This document shows positions 6,247 to 15,135 of a DNA stretch of 34,288 nt, one piece after another. The stretch is from NCBI GenBank assembly GCA_009835985.1, contig VXWI01000086.1, forward strand, positions 1 to 34,288, given 5' to 3'. The DNA is from Acidobacteriota bacterium. GTDB taxonomy: Bacteria; Acidobacteriota; Vicinamibacteria; Marinacidobacterales; Marinacidobacteraceae. Position numbers and translations under genes: made by a program. A model generated the notes under the pieces. It made no database searches. It had not been told where the DNA came from and worked only from the letters and a program-made list of their open reading frames with translations. Each line of letters opens with the position of its first letter. Position 1 is the first letter of the stretch.

Positions 6247-9200
6247 ATGGACACCATGAACCAACCGGGCGAAGAGCGAACGCCTTTCTCCGGACCCGGT
6301 CCGGACACCCCCCGGGGACCGGTCGCCTGGTTCGCCGGGAACCACGTCGCCGCCAACCTCCTCATGCTGCTGCTGCTGGGCGGCGGCCTGTTCGCCGCCT
6401 CCCGGCTCACCGTCGAGCGCGCGCCGCACTACGACCCGCGCTCGATCACCGTCGCGGTGCCCTTCCGGGGCGCCACCCCCGCCGAGGTCGAGGCGGACGT
6501 CACCTCGCGCATCGAGGAGGCCGTCTCCGGCATCGTCGGCGTGGAACGGGTGCTCGCGACCTCCAGCGAGGGTCGGAGCCAGGTCACGCTGGAACTGAAG
6601 CCCTTCGCGGACGCGGTGGACGTTCTGAACGCCACCCGGACGGCGGTGGAGCGCATCGAGAACTTCCCGCCGGCGCGGGCCGATCAACCCGAAATCGTGC
6701 GGACCGAGGTGATCCGGTCGGTCCTGACCTTCGCGTTGACCTCGACCGAACTCGACGAGGACGGCCTGCGCGGCGCCGGCGAGGCGCTCCGGGCAGACCT
6801 CCTCGCGCTGCCCTCGGTGTCCTTCGTGTCCCTGGCCGGGACGCGCGACCGCGAGATCCAGATCGAACTGAGCGAGGAGGCCCTCAGGCGCTACGGACTC
6901 ACGATCGGCGCCGTGGTGCGGCGCATTCGCGCGTCCTCCGTCAACGCGACCGGAGGCGAGGTGCGGACGGACGCGGGCGACGTGGTCATCAGCACCCTCG
7001 CGAAACGCGAGACCGCGGACGAGTTCCGGGACATCGTCCTGCTCGCCCGCCCGGACGGCTCGCTCGTCCGGACCCGGGACGTCGCGACGGTCCGCGAGGG
7101 CTTCGAGGAGCAGGAGGTGGCTGCGAGGGTCGACGGCCGGCCGGCGGTGTTCGTCCGCGTTCACGCGGGGGCCGGACAGTCCCCCCAGGAGGTCGCGGAG
7201 GAGGTCAGGGGGTACCTCGACGGCTATGCCCCGCCGTCCGGCGCGGATATCGCGCTCTGGGACGACGAGACCCGGATCATCGACTTCCGGCTCTCCCGGA
7301 TGTCCCGCAACGGGCTCTTCGGAGCCGTCCTCGTCTTCGTCGCGCTGCTGCTGATCTTCGACCTGCGGATGTCGCTGCGGATCGCGGTGGGCATCCCCGT
7401 GGCCTTCCTGGGCTCGTTCCTGCTGTTCGACGCCTTCGGCCTGACCGTCAACGTGCTCACCGTGTTCGCGTTCTTCCTGGTGACCGGCATCGTGGTGGAC
7501 GACGCGATCGTGGTCGGCGAGAGCATCGCCCGGCAACGGGAGCGGGGATTCCGCGGCGCGGCGGCCTCCATTGCCGGGGTGCGGTCGGTCGCGGGGCCGG
7601 TCGTGGTGGGAGGGCTCACCACCATGGTGGCCTTCGCGGCCCTGCTCCCGCTCGAGGGCGCGCTGGGTCAGATGTTCCGGGTGGTGCCGATCGCGGTCAT
7701 CCTGGTCCTGCTGTTCTCGCTGGTCGAGGCGTTCTTCGTCCTCCCCGGACATCTCGCGGGAGACCGGCCCTGGAGCCGCTCGCCCCTGGCCGAACTCCAG
7801 GCGCGGACGCGCGGCGGCTTCGACGCGCTCATTCAGGGCAAGCTCGTGCGGGCCATCGCCCGGGCGGTGCTCGCGCCGTTCGTCGTGATCGCGGCGGTGG
7901 CCGCGGCGGTGGTGCTGGCGCTGGTGCTCGTCGTCGTCGAGGCGGTGCCCCTCAATCCGTTTCCCGCAAGCCTCGGTTCCGATCGCCTGGCGGCGGAGGT
8001 CACCATGCCCGCCGGCACGCCGGTCCGAACGACCGCGGCGGCGGCGGAACAGCTCGCCGCGGCGGCCCGCGCCGCCGATGAGGCGGCCGGCGGCGGCCAG
8101 ATCGAGTCCGTCGCAGTACTCGTCGGCCAGCGCCTGCCCCGGCAGGCGATGGTGGGGACGCGCAACTACGCGAAAGGGACCCACCTGGCCACCGTGGAAG
8201 TCAAGTTCGCTCCGGCGCCGCGCCCCCTGGACGAAGTCAACTTCCTGCGCCTCTGGCGCGCCCGCCTGGGGGAGATCCAGGGCGCCGAGCGCGTCCACTT
8301 CGTGACCAGCGCCGACCTGTTCTCGCCGAGCGTCTCGTACACCCTGGCGCACGACGACCTGGAGGTCGTCGCCCGGGCGGTGGACGAGCTGAGGGACGCC
8401 GCCCTGGAGATCGAGGCCACCCGGGAGGTTCACGACACGCTCGCTCCCGGAGCCCGGCGGTACGACCTCCAGTTGAGCGAGGCCGGTTTCATGGCCGGGC
8501 TGACCCCCCGGCGGCTGGCCGACCAGCTCCGGGATGCATTCTTCGGCGCCGAGGCCCAGCGGATCCAGCGCGGGCCGGACGAGATCCGGGTCGTCGTCCG
8601 CTATCCGGCGGAACGCCGGCGCAGCGTGCGGGACCTGTTGGACGAGCGCATCTCCCTGGGCCCGGGAAAGGACGCACCGCTGTCCACGGTCGCCCGGATC
8701 ACCGAGGTCCAGGACTACGCGACGCTGACGCGGCTCGACGGGCGCCGCTCCGCCACCGTGACCGCCTTCTACGACCCGGAGATCGGGGGCGGCCTCCGGG
8801 TGCGGCGGGCCGTGAGCCGGGAGATCCTCCCGGCACTCGTCGAGCGCCATCCGGGACTCGCGATCGAGGCAGCCGGATCGGTCCGCCAGAGCGGACTTAC
8901 CGCCGCGACGCTCGCCTGGACGGTCCCGCTCGCCCTGCTCGCGGTCTTCGGGCTGCTGGCCTCCCAGATGCGGAGCCTCACGCAGCCCTTCCTGGCGCTC
9001 GCCGGCCTGCCGTTGGCCGGCGTGGGCGCCGTGCTGGGGCATTTCGTGCTCGGCTACGAGCTGAACTACGTCTCCCTCTTCGGCCTGGTGGCCGTCTCCG
9101 GGGTCGTCGTGAACGACACCCTGATCCTGATGGACCGGTACAACGGAATGCGGCGGAAGGACCCGGACTTCCCGGTCATCGCCGCGATCTCGGCCGCCGC

Positions 9201-9417
9201 CCGGGACCGCGCGCGTCCGATCGTGATCACGAGCGCCACCACGATCGTCGGTCTCCTGCCGCTGCTCTACGACAAGAGCGAGAGCGTCCAGTTCACGGTT
9301 CCGATGGTCATCAGCCTGACGGCGGGACTCGCCTTCGCGAGCATCGGACTGCTGTTCCTCATTCCGGCGGTCCTGATCGTCGCCGAGATGCGCAAGCTCG
9401 ATTCCGGCGGCGCGTGA
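6247..9417 (+). CDS. RND family efflux permease, first of two
   Basis: The 1056-residue inner-membrane proton antiporter has the standard RND plan: TM1 near the N-terminus (AANLLMLLLLGGGLFAASRL), a large periplasmic porter/docking loop, TM2-6, TM7, a second large loop and TM8-12. TM4 carries the proton-relay Asp pair in GIVVDDAIVVGE. TM10 reads VSGVVVNDTLILMDRYN, with Asn where AcrB has Lys940. The motif AEVEADVTSRIEEAVSGIVG after TM1 is characteristic of the family. Substrate cannot be told. Translation from ATG 6247 (or 6256) follows GAGG at 6235-6238. It starts 24 bp after the adaptor's final stop, so it is in the same operon. Confidence 0.93.
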   Translation: MDTMNQPGEERTPFSGPGPDTPRGPVAWFAGNHVAANLLMLLLLGGGLFAASRLTVERAPHYDPRSITVAVPFRGATPAEVEADVTSRIEEAVSGIVGVERVLATSSEGRSQVTLELKPFADAVDVLNATRTAVERIENFPPARADQPEIVRTEVIRSVLTFALTSTELDEDGLRGAGEALRADLLALPSVSFVSLAGTRDREIQIELSEEALRRYGLTIGAVVRRIRASSVNATGGEVRTDAGDVVISTLAKRETADEFRDIVLLARPDGSLVRTRDVATVREGFEEQEVAARVDGRPAVFVRVHAGAGQSPQEVAEEVRGYLDGYAPPSGADIALWDDETRIIDFRLSRMSRNGLFGAVLVFVALLLIFDLRMSLRIAVGIPVAFLGSFLLFDAFGLTVNVLTVFAFFLVTGIVVDDAIVVGESIARQRERGFRGAAASIAGVRSVAGPVVVGGLTTMVAFAALLPLEGALGQMFRVVPIAVILVLLFSLVEAFFVLPGHLAGDRPWSRSPLAELQARTRGGFDALIQGKLVRAIARAVLAPFVVIAAVAAAVVLALVLVVVEAVPLNPFPASLGSDRLAAEVTMPAGTPVRTTAAAAEQLAAAARAADEAAGGGQIESVAVLVGQRLPRQAMVGTRNYAKGTHLATVEVKFAPAPRPLDEVNFLRLWRARLGEIQGAERVHFVTSADLFSPSVSYTLAHDDLEVVARAVDELRDAALEIEATREVHDTLAPGARRYDLQLSEAGFMAGLTPRRLADQLRDAFFGAEAQRIQRGPDEIRVVVRYPAERRRSVRDLLDERISLGPGKDAPLSTVARITEVQDYATLTRLDGRRSATVTAFYDPEIGGGLRVRRAVSREILPALVERHPGLAIEAAGSVRQSGLTAATLAWTVPLALLAVFGLLASQMRSLTQPFLALAGLPLAGVGAVLGHFVLGYELNYVSLFGLVAVSGVVVNDTLILMDRYNGMRRKDPDFPVIAAISAAARDRARPIVITSATTIVGLLPLLYDKSESVQFTVPMVISLTAGLAFASIGLLFLIPAVLIVAEMRKLDSGGA

Positions 9418-9458
9418 CTCCCGTCGCGGCCAGCCGCCGTCCGACCCGGTAACGCCGG

Positions 9459-12400
9459 GTGCCGGAGGCCCCCGTCCCCGTTCCGGCGGGCGGCGGCTCC
9501 CGGTCCGGCGGCGTGATCGGCTGGTTCGTGGACAACCGGGTGGCGGCGAACCTGCTCCTGTTCGGCATCGCGCTCGGCGGCCTGCTCACGATCGGCGGCG
9601 TGCCGCAGGAGCTCCTGCCGGAGACGCGGCCGTCCACGGTGACCATCCGCACGACCTTCCCGGGCGCCGGCGCCGAGACGATCGAAGCGAACGTGCTGGC
9701 CGCCATGGAAGAACGTCTGCGGGACACCGAGGGGATCCGGGAGATCTCCGGAACCGCGCGTCCGGGAGTCGGAGTGCTCACCGTGGAACTCGAGCACTGG
9801 GCCGACTTCCAGACCGTGAGCGACGAGGTGCGCGAGCGGATCGAGTCCATCGAGAACCTGCCGCAGGACGCGGAAGAGCCGGCGATCACCGAAGCCGCGA
9901 CGCGGCGCCTGCTGCTGCGGGTGGCCATCCACGGTGAAGCCGACGAGCGCACGCTCACCGAGGCGGCGCATCTCGTCCGGGAGGAACTCACCGGCGTTTC
10001 CGGGGTCGCGGCGGTCGTGATCGCCTCCGGACGGGACTACGAGATCGCCGTCGAGGTCTCCGGACGCCTGCTCACCCGCTTCGGTCTCACCCTGGACCAG
10101 GTGGCGGCGGCGATCCGGAGGGGGTCGGCGGACATCGCGGCGGGTTCCGTCCGCACGCCGGACCGCGAAGTGCGGCTGCGGACCGAAGCGCAGGCCGCCG
10201 ACGCGGGCGCGTTCGCCCGGATCCCCCTCGTCGTCGCCGAAGACGGTGGGGTGGTGACGGTCGGGGACGTAGCCACCGTGACCGACGGCTTCGCCGACGT
10301 CCAGCGGGTGGCGCGGATGAACGGGGAGCCCGCCGTCTTCCTCGAGGTGATGCTCGCCCCCGGAGCGCGGCTGCTCGACACCGTGACCGCGGTGCAGGCG
10401 GAAGTCGTGGAACTCGCCGCCGCCCTGCCCCCCGGACTCTCGCTCACTTCCTGGGCCGACGCCTGGCGTCTCTTCGAGAGCCGCATGGACGTCCTGGTCC
10501 GCAACGGGCTCCAGGGGCTGGCGCTCATCTTCCTGGTGCTCTTCTTCACCCTTTCCACCCGGGTCGCGGTCTGGACCGCGGCCGGGCTGCCGGTGGCGTT
10601 CTTCGGCGCGTTCCTGATGATGCCGGGACTCGGAGTCACCGTGAACATGCTGAGCATGTTCGGGTTCATCGTCACTCTCGGCATCGTGGTGGACGACGCC
10701 ATCGTGGTCGGGGAGAACGTCCAGCGGCACATCGTCCGGCAGCGCGGGGGCGCCGGGGAGGCGGCGGTCCGCGGGGTCCGGCAGGTGCTGTTCCCGGCGT
10801 CCTTCGGGGTCCTCACCACCATGGCGGCCTTCGCGCCGCTGCTCGGGCTGCCGGGCGTCTGGGGCGAACTCGCCGGGACGCTGCCCCGCATCGTGATTCC
10901 GGTGCTTGCCTTCTCGTTGCTGGACGCCGCCTGGATCCTTCCCCACCACCTGGCGCACGGCGGACTCGGGGTCCGGCCCAGCCGGCGACTCGCCCGCGTC
11001 CGCGAGCGGGTGCAGGGGGCGCTCGACTGGACCGTGGCGGTCCTCTACCGGCCGGCGCTCCGCTGGTGTGTCGACAACCCGGGGGCGGCGGTGGCCCTCG
11101 GCGTGGTGTCGCTCGCGCTGTCGCTCGGCCTGATCCGGGGCCGCTGGATCCCGGTGGAGCCCGCCATGCCCTTCGACACGGACGCGGTGAGGGTCCAGGT
11201 GTCGCTGCCGCCGGGCGCCACCGCCGGGACCACGCTGGAAATCGTGGAGGAGATCGAAGCCGCCATCGGGCGGATCCGGGACGAGTTCCAGTCCGAACAC
11301 GGGGTCGATCCGCAGAAGAACCTCGCCGTCCTGGTGGGGCAGCGGTTCCCGCTGGGCGCCCGTGGAGCGGAGGACAGCGCCCGTCCGACGATCGGCCAGC
11401 TCATCTGGGAGCTGGCGCCCGCGGAGGACCGCGCCGAGGTAGCGCCCCGCCAGATCGCGGACCGGCTGCGGGCGGTACTGGGATCGCTCCCGCACGATGG
11501 CGAGGCCACCGTCTTCACGTCGGCCGTCGGTGACGGGACCGACGTCGCGGTCCGGGTCCGCGGCGACCGGCCGGAGGACATCGCGGCCGGTGCGCTCGCG
11601 CTCCGCGGGCTCCTTCGAGAGTCGCCGGGGGTCATCGCGGTCTCGGACGACCTCGAGAGTCCCGCCCCGGAACTCGTCGCGCGGATCCGCCCCGGCGGGA
11701 CCGCCACCGGGGTCGGCGCCGCGGACCTCGGCCGGCAGCTCCGGCAGGCCTTCCACGGCGAGGAGATCCAGCGGATCCAGCGCGGACACGACGAGATCCG
11801 GGTGATCCTGCGCTACCCGGAGCCGGAGCGGCGGAGCCTCGACGCGGTCGCCGAGATGCGGGTACGGCGGGGCGACGGCAGGGTGACCCCGATCGGCGAG
11901 GTCGCGGACATCTCGTCAGAGCGCGGCCCGGCCGTCATCCAGTGGGTGGACGGCCAGCGCGCCGTCACCGTTCAGGCCAGCGTGGACCCGGGGGTGGCCT
12001 CCCCGGGCGCGCTGGTCGCGGGGGTCCGGGACCGGATGCTCCCGGAGGTCCGCGAACGTTTCCCGGAGCTTGATTTCGAGATCGTGGGCGCCGCCGGCGA
12101 TCAGCAGGACACCATGACCGCGCTCAGGAGAAACCTGTTCCTGGCCCTGATCCTCGTCTACATGCTGCTCGCGATCCCGCTCTCGTCGTGGCTGCAGCCC
12201 TTCGTGATCATGGCGGCCGTCCCGTTCGGCCTCGCCGGAGCGGTCTTCGGCCACGCGGTCGTCGGGCTGCCGCTGTCGCTGACCAGCTTCATCGGCATGG
12301 TGCCGCTGACCGGGATCGTGGTGAACGACGCCCTGGTGCTCCTCGACTTCATCAACCGTCGCCGGCGCGAGGGCATGTCGGTCCGGGACGCGGCGCTCGC

Positions 12401-12602
12401 GGCCGGCCCGCTCCGCTTCCGGCCCGTGATCCTCACCTCGGTGACCACCTGCGGGGGACTGGCGCCCCTGATGATCGAGCGGAGCGTGCAGGCGCAGGTG
12501 CTCATCCCGATGGCGGTCTCGCTCTCATTCGGGGTAGCGTTCGCGACGCTCGTGACCCTGCTGCTGGTGCCGGCGCTCTACCGGCTGGCGCCCGGCCGAT
12601 GA
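9459..12602 (+). CDS. RND family efflux permease, second of two
   Basis: The 1047-residue product is a paralogue of the preceding permease. It opens with GGVIGWFVDNRVAANLLLFG, has TM4 GIVVDDAIVVGENVQRH and TM10 LTGIVVNDALVLLDFINRR, again with Asn at the AcrB Lys940 position. Both permeases share the porter-loop motif EEIQRIQRGHDEIRV (AQRIQRGPDEIRV in the first). The start GTG 9459 is the first possible one, because an in-frame TAA lies at 9450-9452; no good Shine-Dalgarno is seen. GTG 9513 is an alternative. Two tandem permeases with one adaptor recall MdtABC, where MdtB and MdtC form a mixed trimer; a heteromeric pump is inference. Confidence 0.93.
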   Translation: MPEAPVPVPAGGGSRSGGVIGWFVDNRVAANLLLFGIALGGLLTIGGVPQELLPETRPSTVTIRTTFPGAGAETIEANVLAAMEERLRDTEGIREISGTARPGVGVLTVELEHWADFQTVSDEVRERIESIENLPQDAEEPAITEAATRRLLLRVAIHGEADERTLTEAAHLVREELTGVSGVAAVVIASGRDYEIAVEVSGRLLTRFGLTLDQVAAAIRRGSADIAAGSVRTPDREVRLRTEAQAADAGAFARIPLVVAEDGGVVTVGDVATVTDGFADVQRVARMNGEPAVFLEVMLAPGARLLDTVTAVQAEVVELAAALPPGLSLTSWADAWRLFESRMDVLVRNGLQGLALIFLVLFFTLSTRVAVWTAAGLPVAFFGAFLMMPGLGVTVNMLSMFGFIVTLGIVVDDAIVVGENVQRHIVRQRGGAGEAAVRGVRQVLFPASFGVLTTMAAFAPLLGLPGVWGELAGTLPRIVIPVLAFSLLDAAWILPHHLAHGGLGVRPSRRLARVRERVQGALDWTVAVLYRPALRWCVDNPGAAVALGVVSLALSLGLIRGRWIPVEPAMPFDTDAVRVQVSLPPGATAGTTLEIVEEIEAAIGRIRDEFQSEHGVDPQKNLAVLVGQRFPLGARGAEDSARPTIGQLIWELAPAEDRAEVAPRQIADRLRAVLGSLPHDGEATVFTSAVGDGTDVAVRVRGDRPEDIAAGALALRGLLRESPGVIAVSDDLESPAPELVARIRPGGTATGVGAADLGRQLRQAFHGEEIQRIQRGHDEIRVILRYPEPERRSLDAVAEMRVRRGDGRVTPIGEVADISSERGPAVIQWVDGQRAVTVQASVDPGVASPGALVAGVRDRMLPEVRERFPELDFEIVGAAGDQQDTMTALRRNLFLALILVYMLLAIPLSSWLQPFVIMAAVPFGLAGAVFGHAVVGLPLSLTSFIGMVPLTGIVVNDALVLLDFINRRRREGMSVRDAALAAGPLRFRPVILTSVTTCGGLAPLMIERSVQAQVLIPMAVSLSFGVAFATLVTLLLVPALYRLAPGR

Positions 12603-12622
12603 TCCGATTCGTCCACCCGTCC

Positions 12623-12641
12623 GCCCGGCCGCACGCCGGGC
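12623..12641. terminator. Hairpin after the second RND gene
   Basis: Perfect arms GCCCGGC (12623-12629) and GCCGGGC (12635-12641) with a 5-nt loop begin 20 bp after the permease stop. The downstream sequence GCGGGAAATCTCTC is only weakly T-rich, so this may be a weak or Rho-assisted terminator or an mRNA-stability hairpin. Confidence 0.4.
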
Positions 12642-12658
12642 GCGGGAAATCTCTCACT

Positions 12659-12688
12659 GCGGCCAGCCGTGTTCGGCACGGCGGCCGC
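12659..12688 (+). promoter_or_regulatory. Strong hairpin in the leader of the TonB-dependent receptor gene
   Basis: GCGGCC-a-GCCGTG (12659-12671) pairs with CACGGC-GGCCGC (12677-12688), a 12-bp stem with one bulged A and a TTCGG loop. It ends about 12 nt before the Shine-Dalgarno AAGGAGG (12700-12706) of the receptor. It could be an attenuator or a leader structure tuning receptor expression relative to the upstream pump genes. Function is inferred from position only. Confidence 0.4.
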
Positions 12689-12718
12689 ACCGTCTTGTCC
12701 AAGGAGGACATCAAAGTC

Positions 12719-15037
12719 ATGGGGACTTGCCAAGCAAGGGGATGGTTCCTTCCGCTCGCCGCACTACTGCAGCTCGTCCTGCTCGCGGCGCCGGGCGCCG
12801 CGCAGGAGGCGCGGCAGGAAGAGGGCGCCGGGGAAGCGGCGCGCCGGGCCGGCGAGGCGCAGGAGGCCGAGGAGGACCCGGCGCCCGCGGCCCGTTTCAC
12901 CGACCAGGTCGTGGTGTCGGCGTCGCGCGTCGAGCAGGAGATCGTGAACGCGCCCGCCGCGGTGACGGTGATCGGCAGCGCACAACTGGAGGCCCAGCCC
13001 GGGTCGGACTACTCGGACATGCTGCGGCAGGCGCCGGGGGTGAACGTGACCCGGATGACGAACTCGTCCTACACCGTGACCAGCCGCTCCTCCTCCATCA
13101 CCGGAGCCCGCCACCAGCTTGTCATGGTGGACGGCAGGCCGGTGCACCAGGAGTACGGAGGCGTTGCCTGGAGCATGCTCTCCGGGGACCTGGACAACCT
13201 GGAGCGGATCGAGGTCGTGAACGGCCCCGCCTCGGTGGTCTGGGGCGCGAACGCCATGACCGGGGTGATCAACATGATCACGAAGGCGCCGCGCGACGCC
13301 GCGGGCACGACCCTCGATCTCCGGTTCGGCACGTTCGACCGGAACGTCACCGGAAACCCCATGGACGCCGGAAACAGCTTCTCCGGCGCCCTGACCCACG
13401 CAGCGGCCGTCAGCGACACCTTCGCCTACCGGTTCAGCGTGAGCTTCAGCGGCTCGGACGCGTTCGCCCGCCCGGTCGGCGAGATCCCCAACGGCACGGG
13501 AACGCCCTACCCGTCGATCGAGGGGCTGGAGTCCCGGACCCCCAAAGTGGACTTCCGGGCGGACTGGGACACCCCGGGAGACGCCCGGGTGAAGCTGTCC
13601 GGCGGCTACGGCGGAAACCAGGGCGTCTTCTACACCGCGCTCGGCCCGTTCGGCTTCGAACCCGGCTCCCGGATCGCCTGGGGACGGGCGCAGTACCAGC
13701 GGGACGCGCTGGAGATCGGGGCCTTCGTGAACTCCTCCCGCATGGACATCCGGTCGCTCCTGGTGCGCAGCAGGCCCGATGAGCTCCTGACCGGGCACAG
13801 CGACCAGGACACCTACGACCTCAGCGTGAAGGACACGCGGGTTCTCGGCGGCCGTCACGTTCTCTCCTTCGGCGGAAACCTGCGGTGGATCAAGGTCGAC
13901 ATGGGGATCGCCCCCGACGCGGAGGACCGGAACGAGCAGGGGTTCTACCTGAACGACGAGATCTTCCTCGGGAACCGCTGGCGCTGGATCGCCGGCGTCC
14001 GCGCCGACCGGGTGAGCATCCTCGACGAGTTCATCCTCTCCCCGCGGACCACCCTCATCTTCAAGCCCGCGCCGGACCAGGCGTTCCGGGTGTCCTACAA
14101 CCAGGCGTTCCGCTCACCGTCGCTGCGCAGTTCCTACGCGGACTTCGGGGTGGGGAACGGCGTGCGATTCGATCTGCGGCCCTTCCTCAGGAACCTGCCC
14201 GGAGGGGCGCGGGTGCCGGAGGCGCTGCTGCCGGCGCCGGTCGGGTTCTTCAGCCCGCTCCACCTGGCCGGCAACCCGGAACTGCTCGCGGAGCGCCTCG
14301 TCGCCTACGAGGCGGGCTGGGCCGGCGCGCTGAACGACTGGATCGGCGCGAGCGCGTCCGTCTATGTCAACGAGCGGCGGGACGTCATCGACGCGACCAC
14401 CACGGAACTCTGGTCCACCGCGAATCCGCCCCCGGGCTGGAACCAGGCGTTCGCCGGGGTGCAGCAGTTCGTCGGCGGTCTCGCCCGGCGCCTGCCGCCC
14501 GGGACGCTGCCGCGTCCGGTCGCCGCCATCGCGGTGAATCCGGCGGTGCTCGTGGACATCCTGGGCGCGACGACCGGCCTCGAGCTCCCCGCGACGCTCA
14601 GCTGGGTGAACCGCGAGTCCATCCGTGAATCCGGGTTCGAAGTGGGGTTGAACGGCCGCCGCGGCGGCGTCGGGGGATACGTCAACTACTCGTGGCAGTC
14701 CGAACCCGAGGCGAAGGGGTTCGACGGCGAGGAGATCAGCATTCCGTCCGCCCACCGGGTGAATGCCGGGTTCGACGCCACGTCCGGCCCCTGGACGTTC
14801 GGGGCCTCGCTGAACTACAGCGACCGCTCCTACTGGACCGACGTGCTGAACGAGCGGTTCCACGGCTGGACCGAGGCGTTCACCATGGTGAACGCCAGCC
14901 TTCGCGTGCGCCTGTTCGACGGCCGCGTCCAGCCGTCCGTCCAGGTGCTCAACGTGCTGAACCAGGAAATCCAGAACCACATCTTCGGCGACGTCCTGCG
15001 CCGCCAGGTCATGGGGCAGATCCGCTACCGGTTCTGA
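12719..15037 (+). CDS. TonB-dependent outer-membrane receptor
   Basis: The start ATG 12719 is set by AAGGAGG (12700-12706). The product is 772 aa with a clear signal peptide (LAALLQLVLLAAPGAAQ, cut near residue 29) and a Glu/Ala-rich linker. A TonB-box-like DQVVVSAS follows, then a plug domain: NAPAAVTVIGSAQLEA, MLRQAPGVNVTRM, QLVMVDGRPVH, NLERIEVVNGPASVVWGANA, MTGVINMITK. The rest is a beta-barrel ending in aromatic Phe (QVMGQIRYRF), the usual BAM signal. Such receptors import metal chelates, vitamins or glycans using TonB energy; the substrate here is not evident. It follows two RND permeases and an adaptor in the same direction, 116 bp apart, in the place where a TolC-type channel gene would be expected. 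Confidence 0.92.
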   Translation: MGTCQARGWFLPLAALLQLVLLAAPGAAQEARQEEGAGEAARRAGEAQEAEEDPAPAARFTDQVVVSASRVEQEIVNAPAAVTVIGSAQLEAQPGSDYSDMLRQAPGVNVTRMTNSSYTVTSRSSSITGARHQLVMVDGRPVHQEYGGVAWSMLSGDLDNLERIEVVNGPASVVWGANAMTGVINMITKAPRDAAGTTLDLRFGTFDRNVTGNPMDAGNSFSGALTHAAAVSDTFAYRFSVSFSGSDAFARPVGEIPNGTGTPYPSIEGLESRTPKVDFRADWDTPGDARVKLSGGYGGNQGVFYTALGPFGFEPGSRIAWGRAQYQRDALEIGAFVNSSRMDIRSLLVRSRPDELLTGHSDQDTYDLSVKDTRVLGGRHVLSFGGNLRWIKVDMGIAPDAEDRNEQGFYLNDEIFLGNRWRWIAGVRADRVSILDEFILSPRTTLIFKPAPDQAFRVSYNQAFRSPSLRSSYADFGVGNGVRFDLRPFLRNLPGGARVPEALLPAPVGFFSPLHLAGNPELLAERLVAYEAGWAGALNDWIGASASVYVNERRDVIDATTTELWSTANPPPGWNQAFAGVQQFVGGLARRLPPGTLPRPVAAIAVNPAVLVDILGATTGLELPATLSWVNRESIRESGFEVGLNGRRGGVGGYVNYSWQSEPEAKGFDGEEISIPSAHRVNAGFDATSGPWTFGASLNYSDRSYWTDVLNERFHGWTEAFTMVNASLRVRLFDGRVQPSVQVLNVLNQEIQNHIFGDVLRRQVMGQIRYRF

Positions 15038-15054
15038 GGCGCGCCTGCCCTCGC

Positions 15055-15075
15055 GACGCGTACGCCGTACGCGTC
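15055..15075. promoter_or_regulatory. Perfect 9-bp-arm palindrome upstream of argR
   Basis: GACGCGTAC-gcc-GTACGCGTC, arms 15055-15063 and 15067-15075, lies 17 bp after the receptor stop and 61 bp before the argR start. It could be a terminator stem for the receptor gene (no T-tract follows) or an operator in front of the arginine operon. It does not look like the AT-rich ARG boxes of enteric bacteria. Confidence 0.4.
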
Positions 15076-15118
15076 ACGTCCGCAGTTGCGTTCCACGCCG
15101 GGGCGGGCGCCGTTGTGG

Positions 15119-15124
15119 TATATT
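15119..15124 (+). promoter_or_regulatory. Candidate -10 element of the argR operon
   Basis: TATATT at 15119-15124 is a near-consensus -10 and the only AT-rich patch here. It would put the transcription start at about 15131, only some 5 nt before ATG 15136, implying a nearly leaderless argR mRNA. No good -35 is seen at 17 bp. CATAgTATG (15130-15138) is a small palindrome spanning the start codon and might serve ArgR binding. Confidence 0.35.
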
Positions 15125-15135
15125 TTGTGCATAGT

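Noticed and set aside
4972-9042. 1356-codon open frame on the minus strand
   Set aside because: Antisense to the adaptor and first RND permease; the translation is low-complexity Arg/Gly/Asp/His with no motifs, a usual GC-skew shadow.
9267-11789. 840-codon minus-strand open frame
   Set aside because: Antisense shadow of the second RND permease with low-complexity composition.
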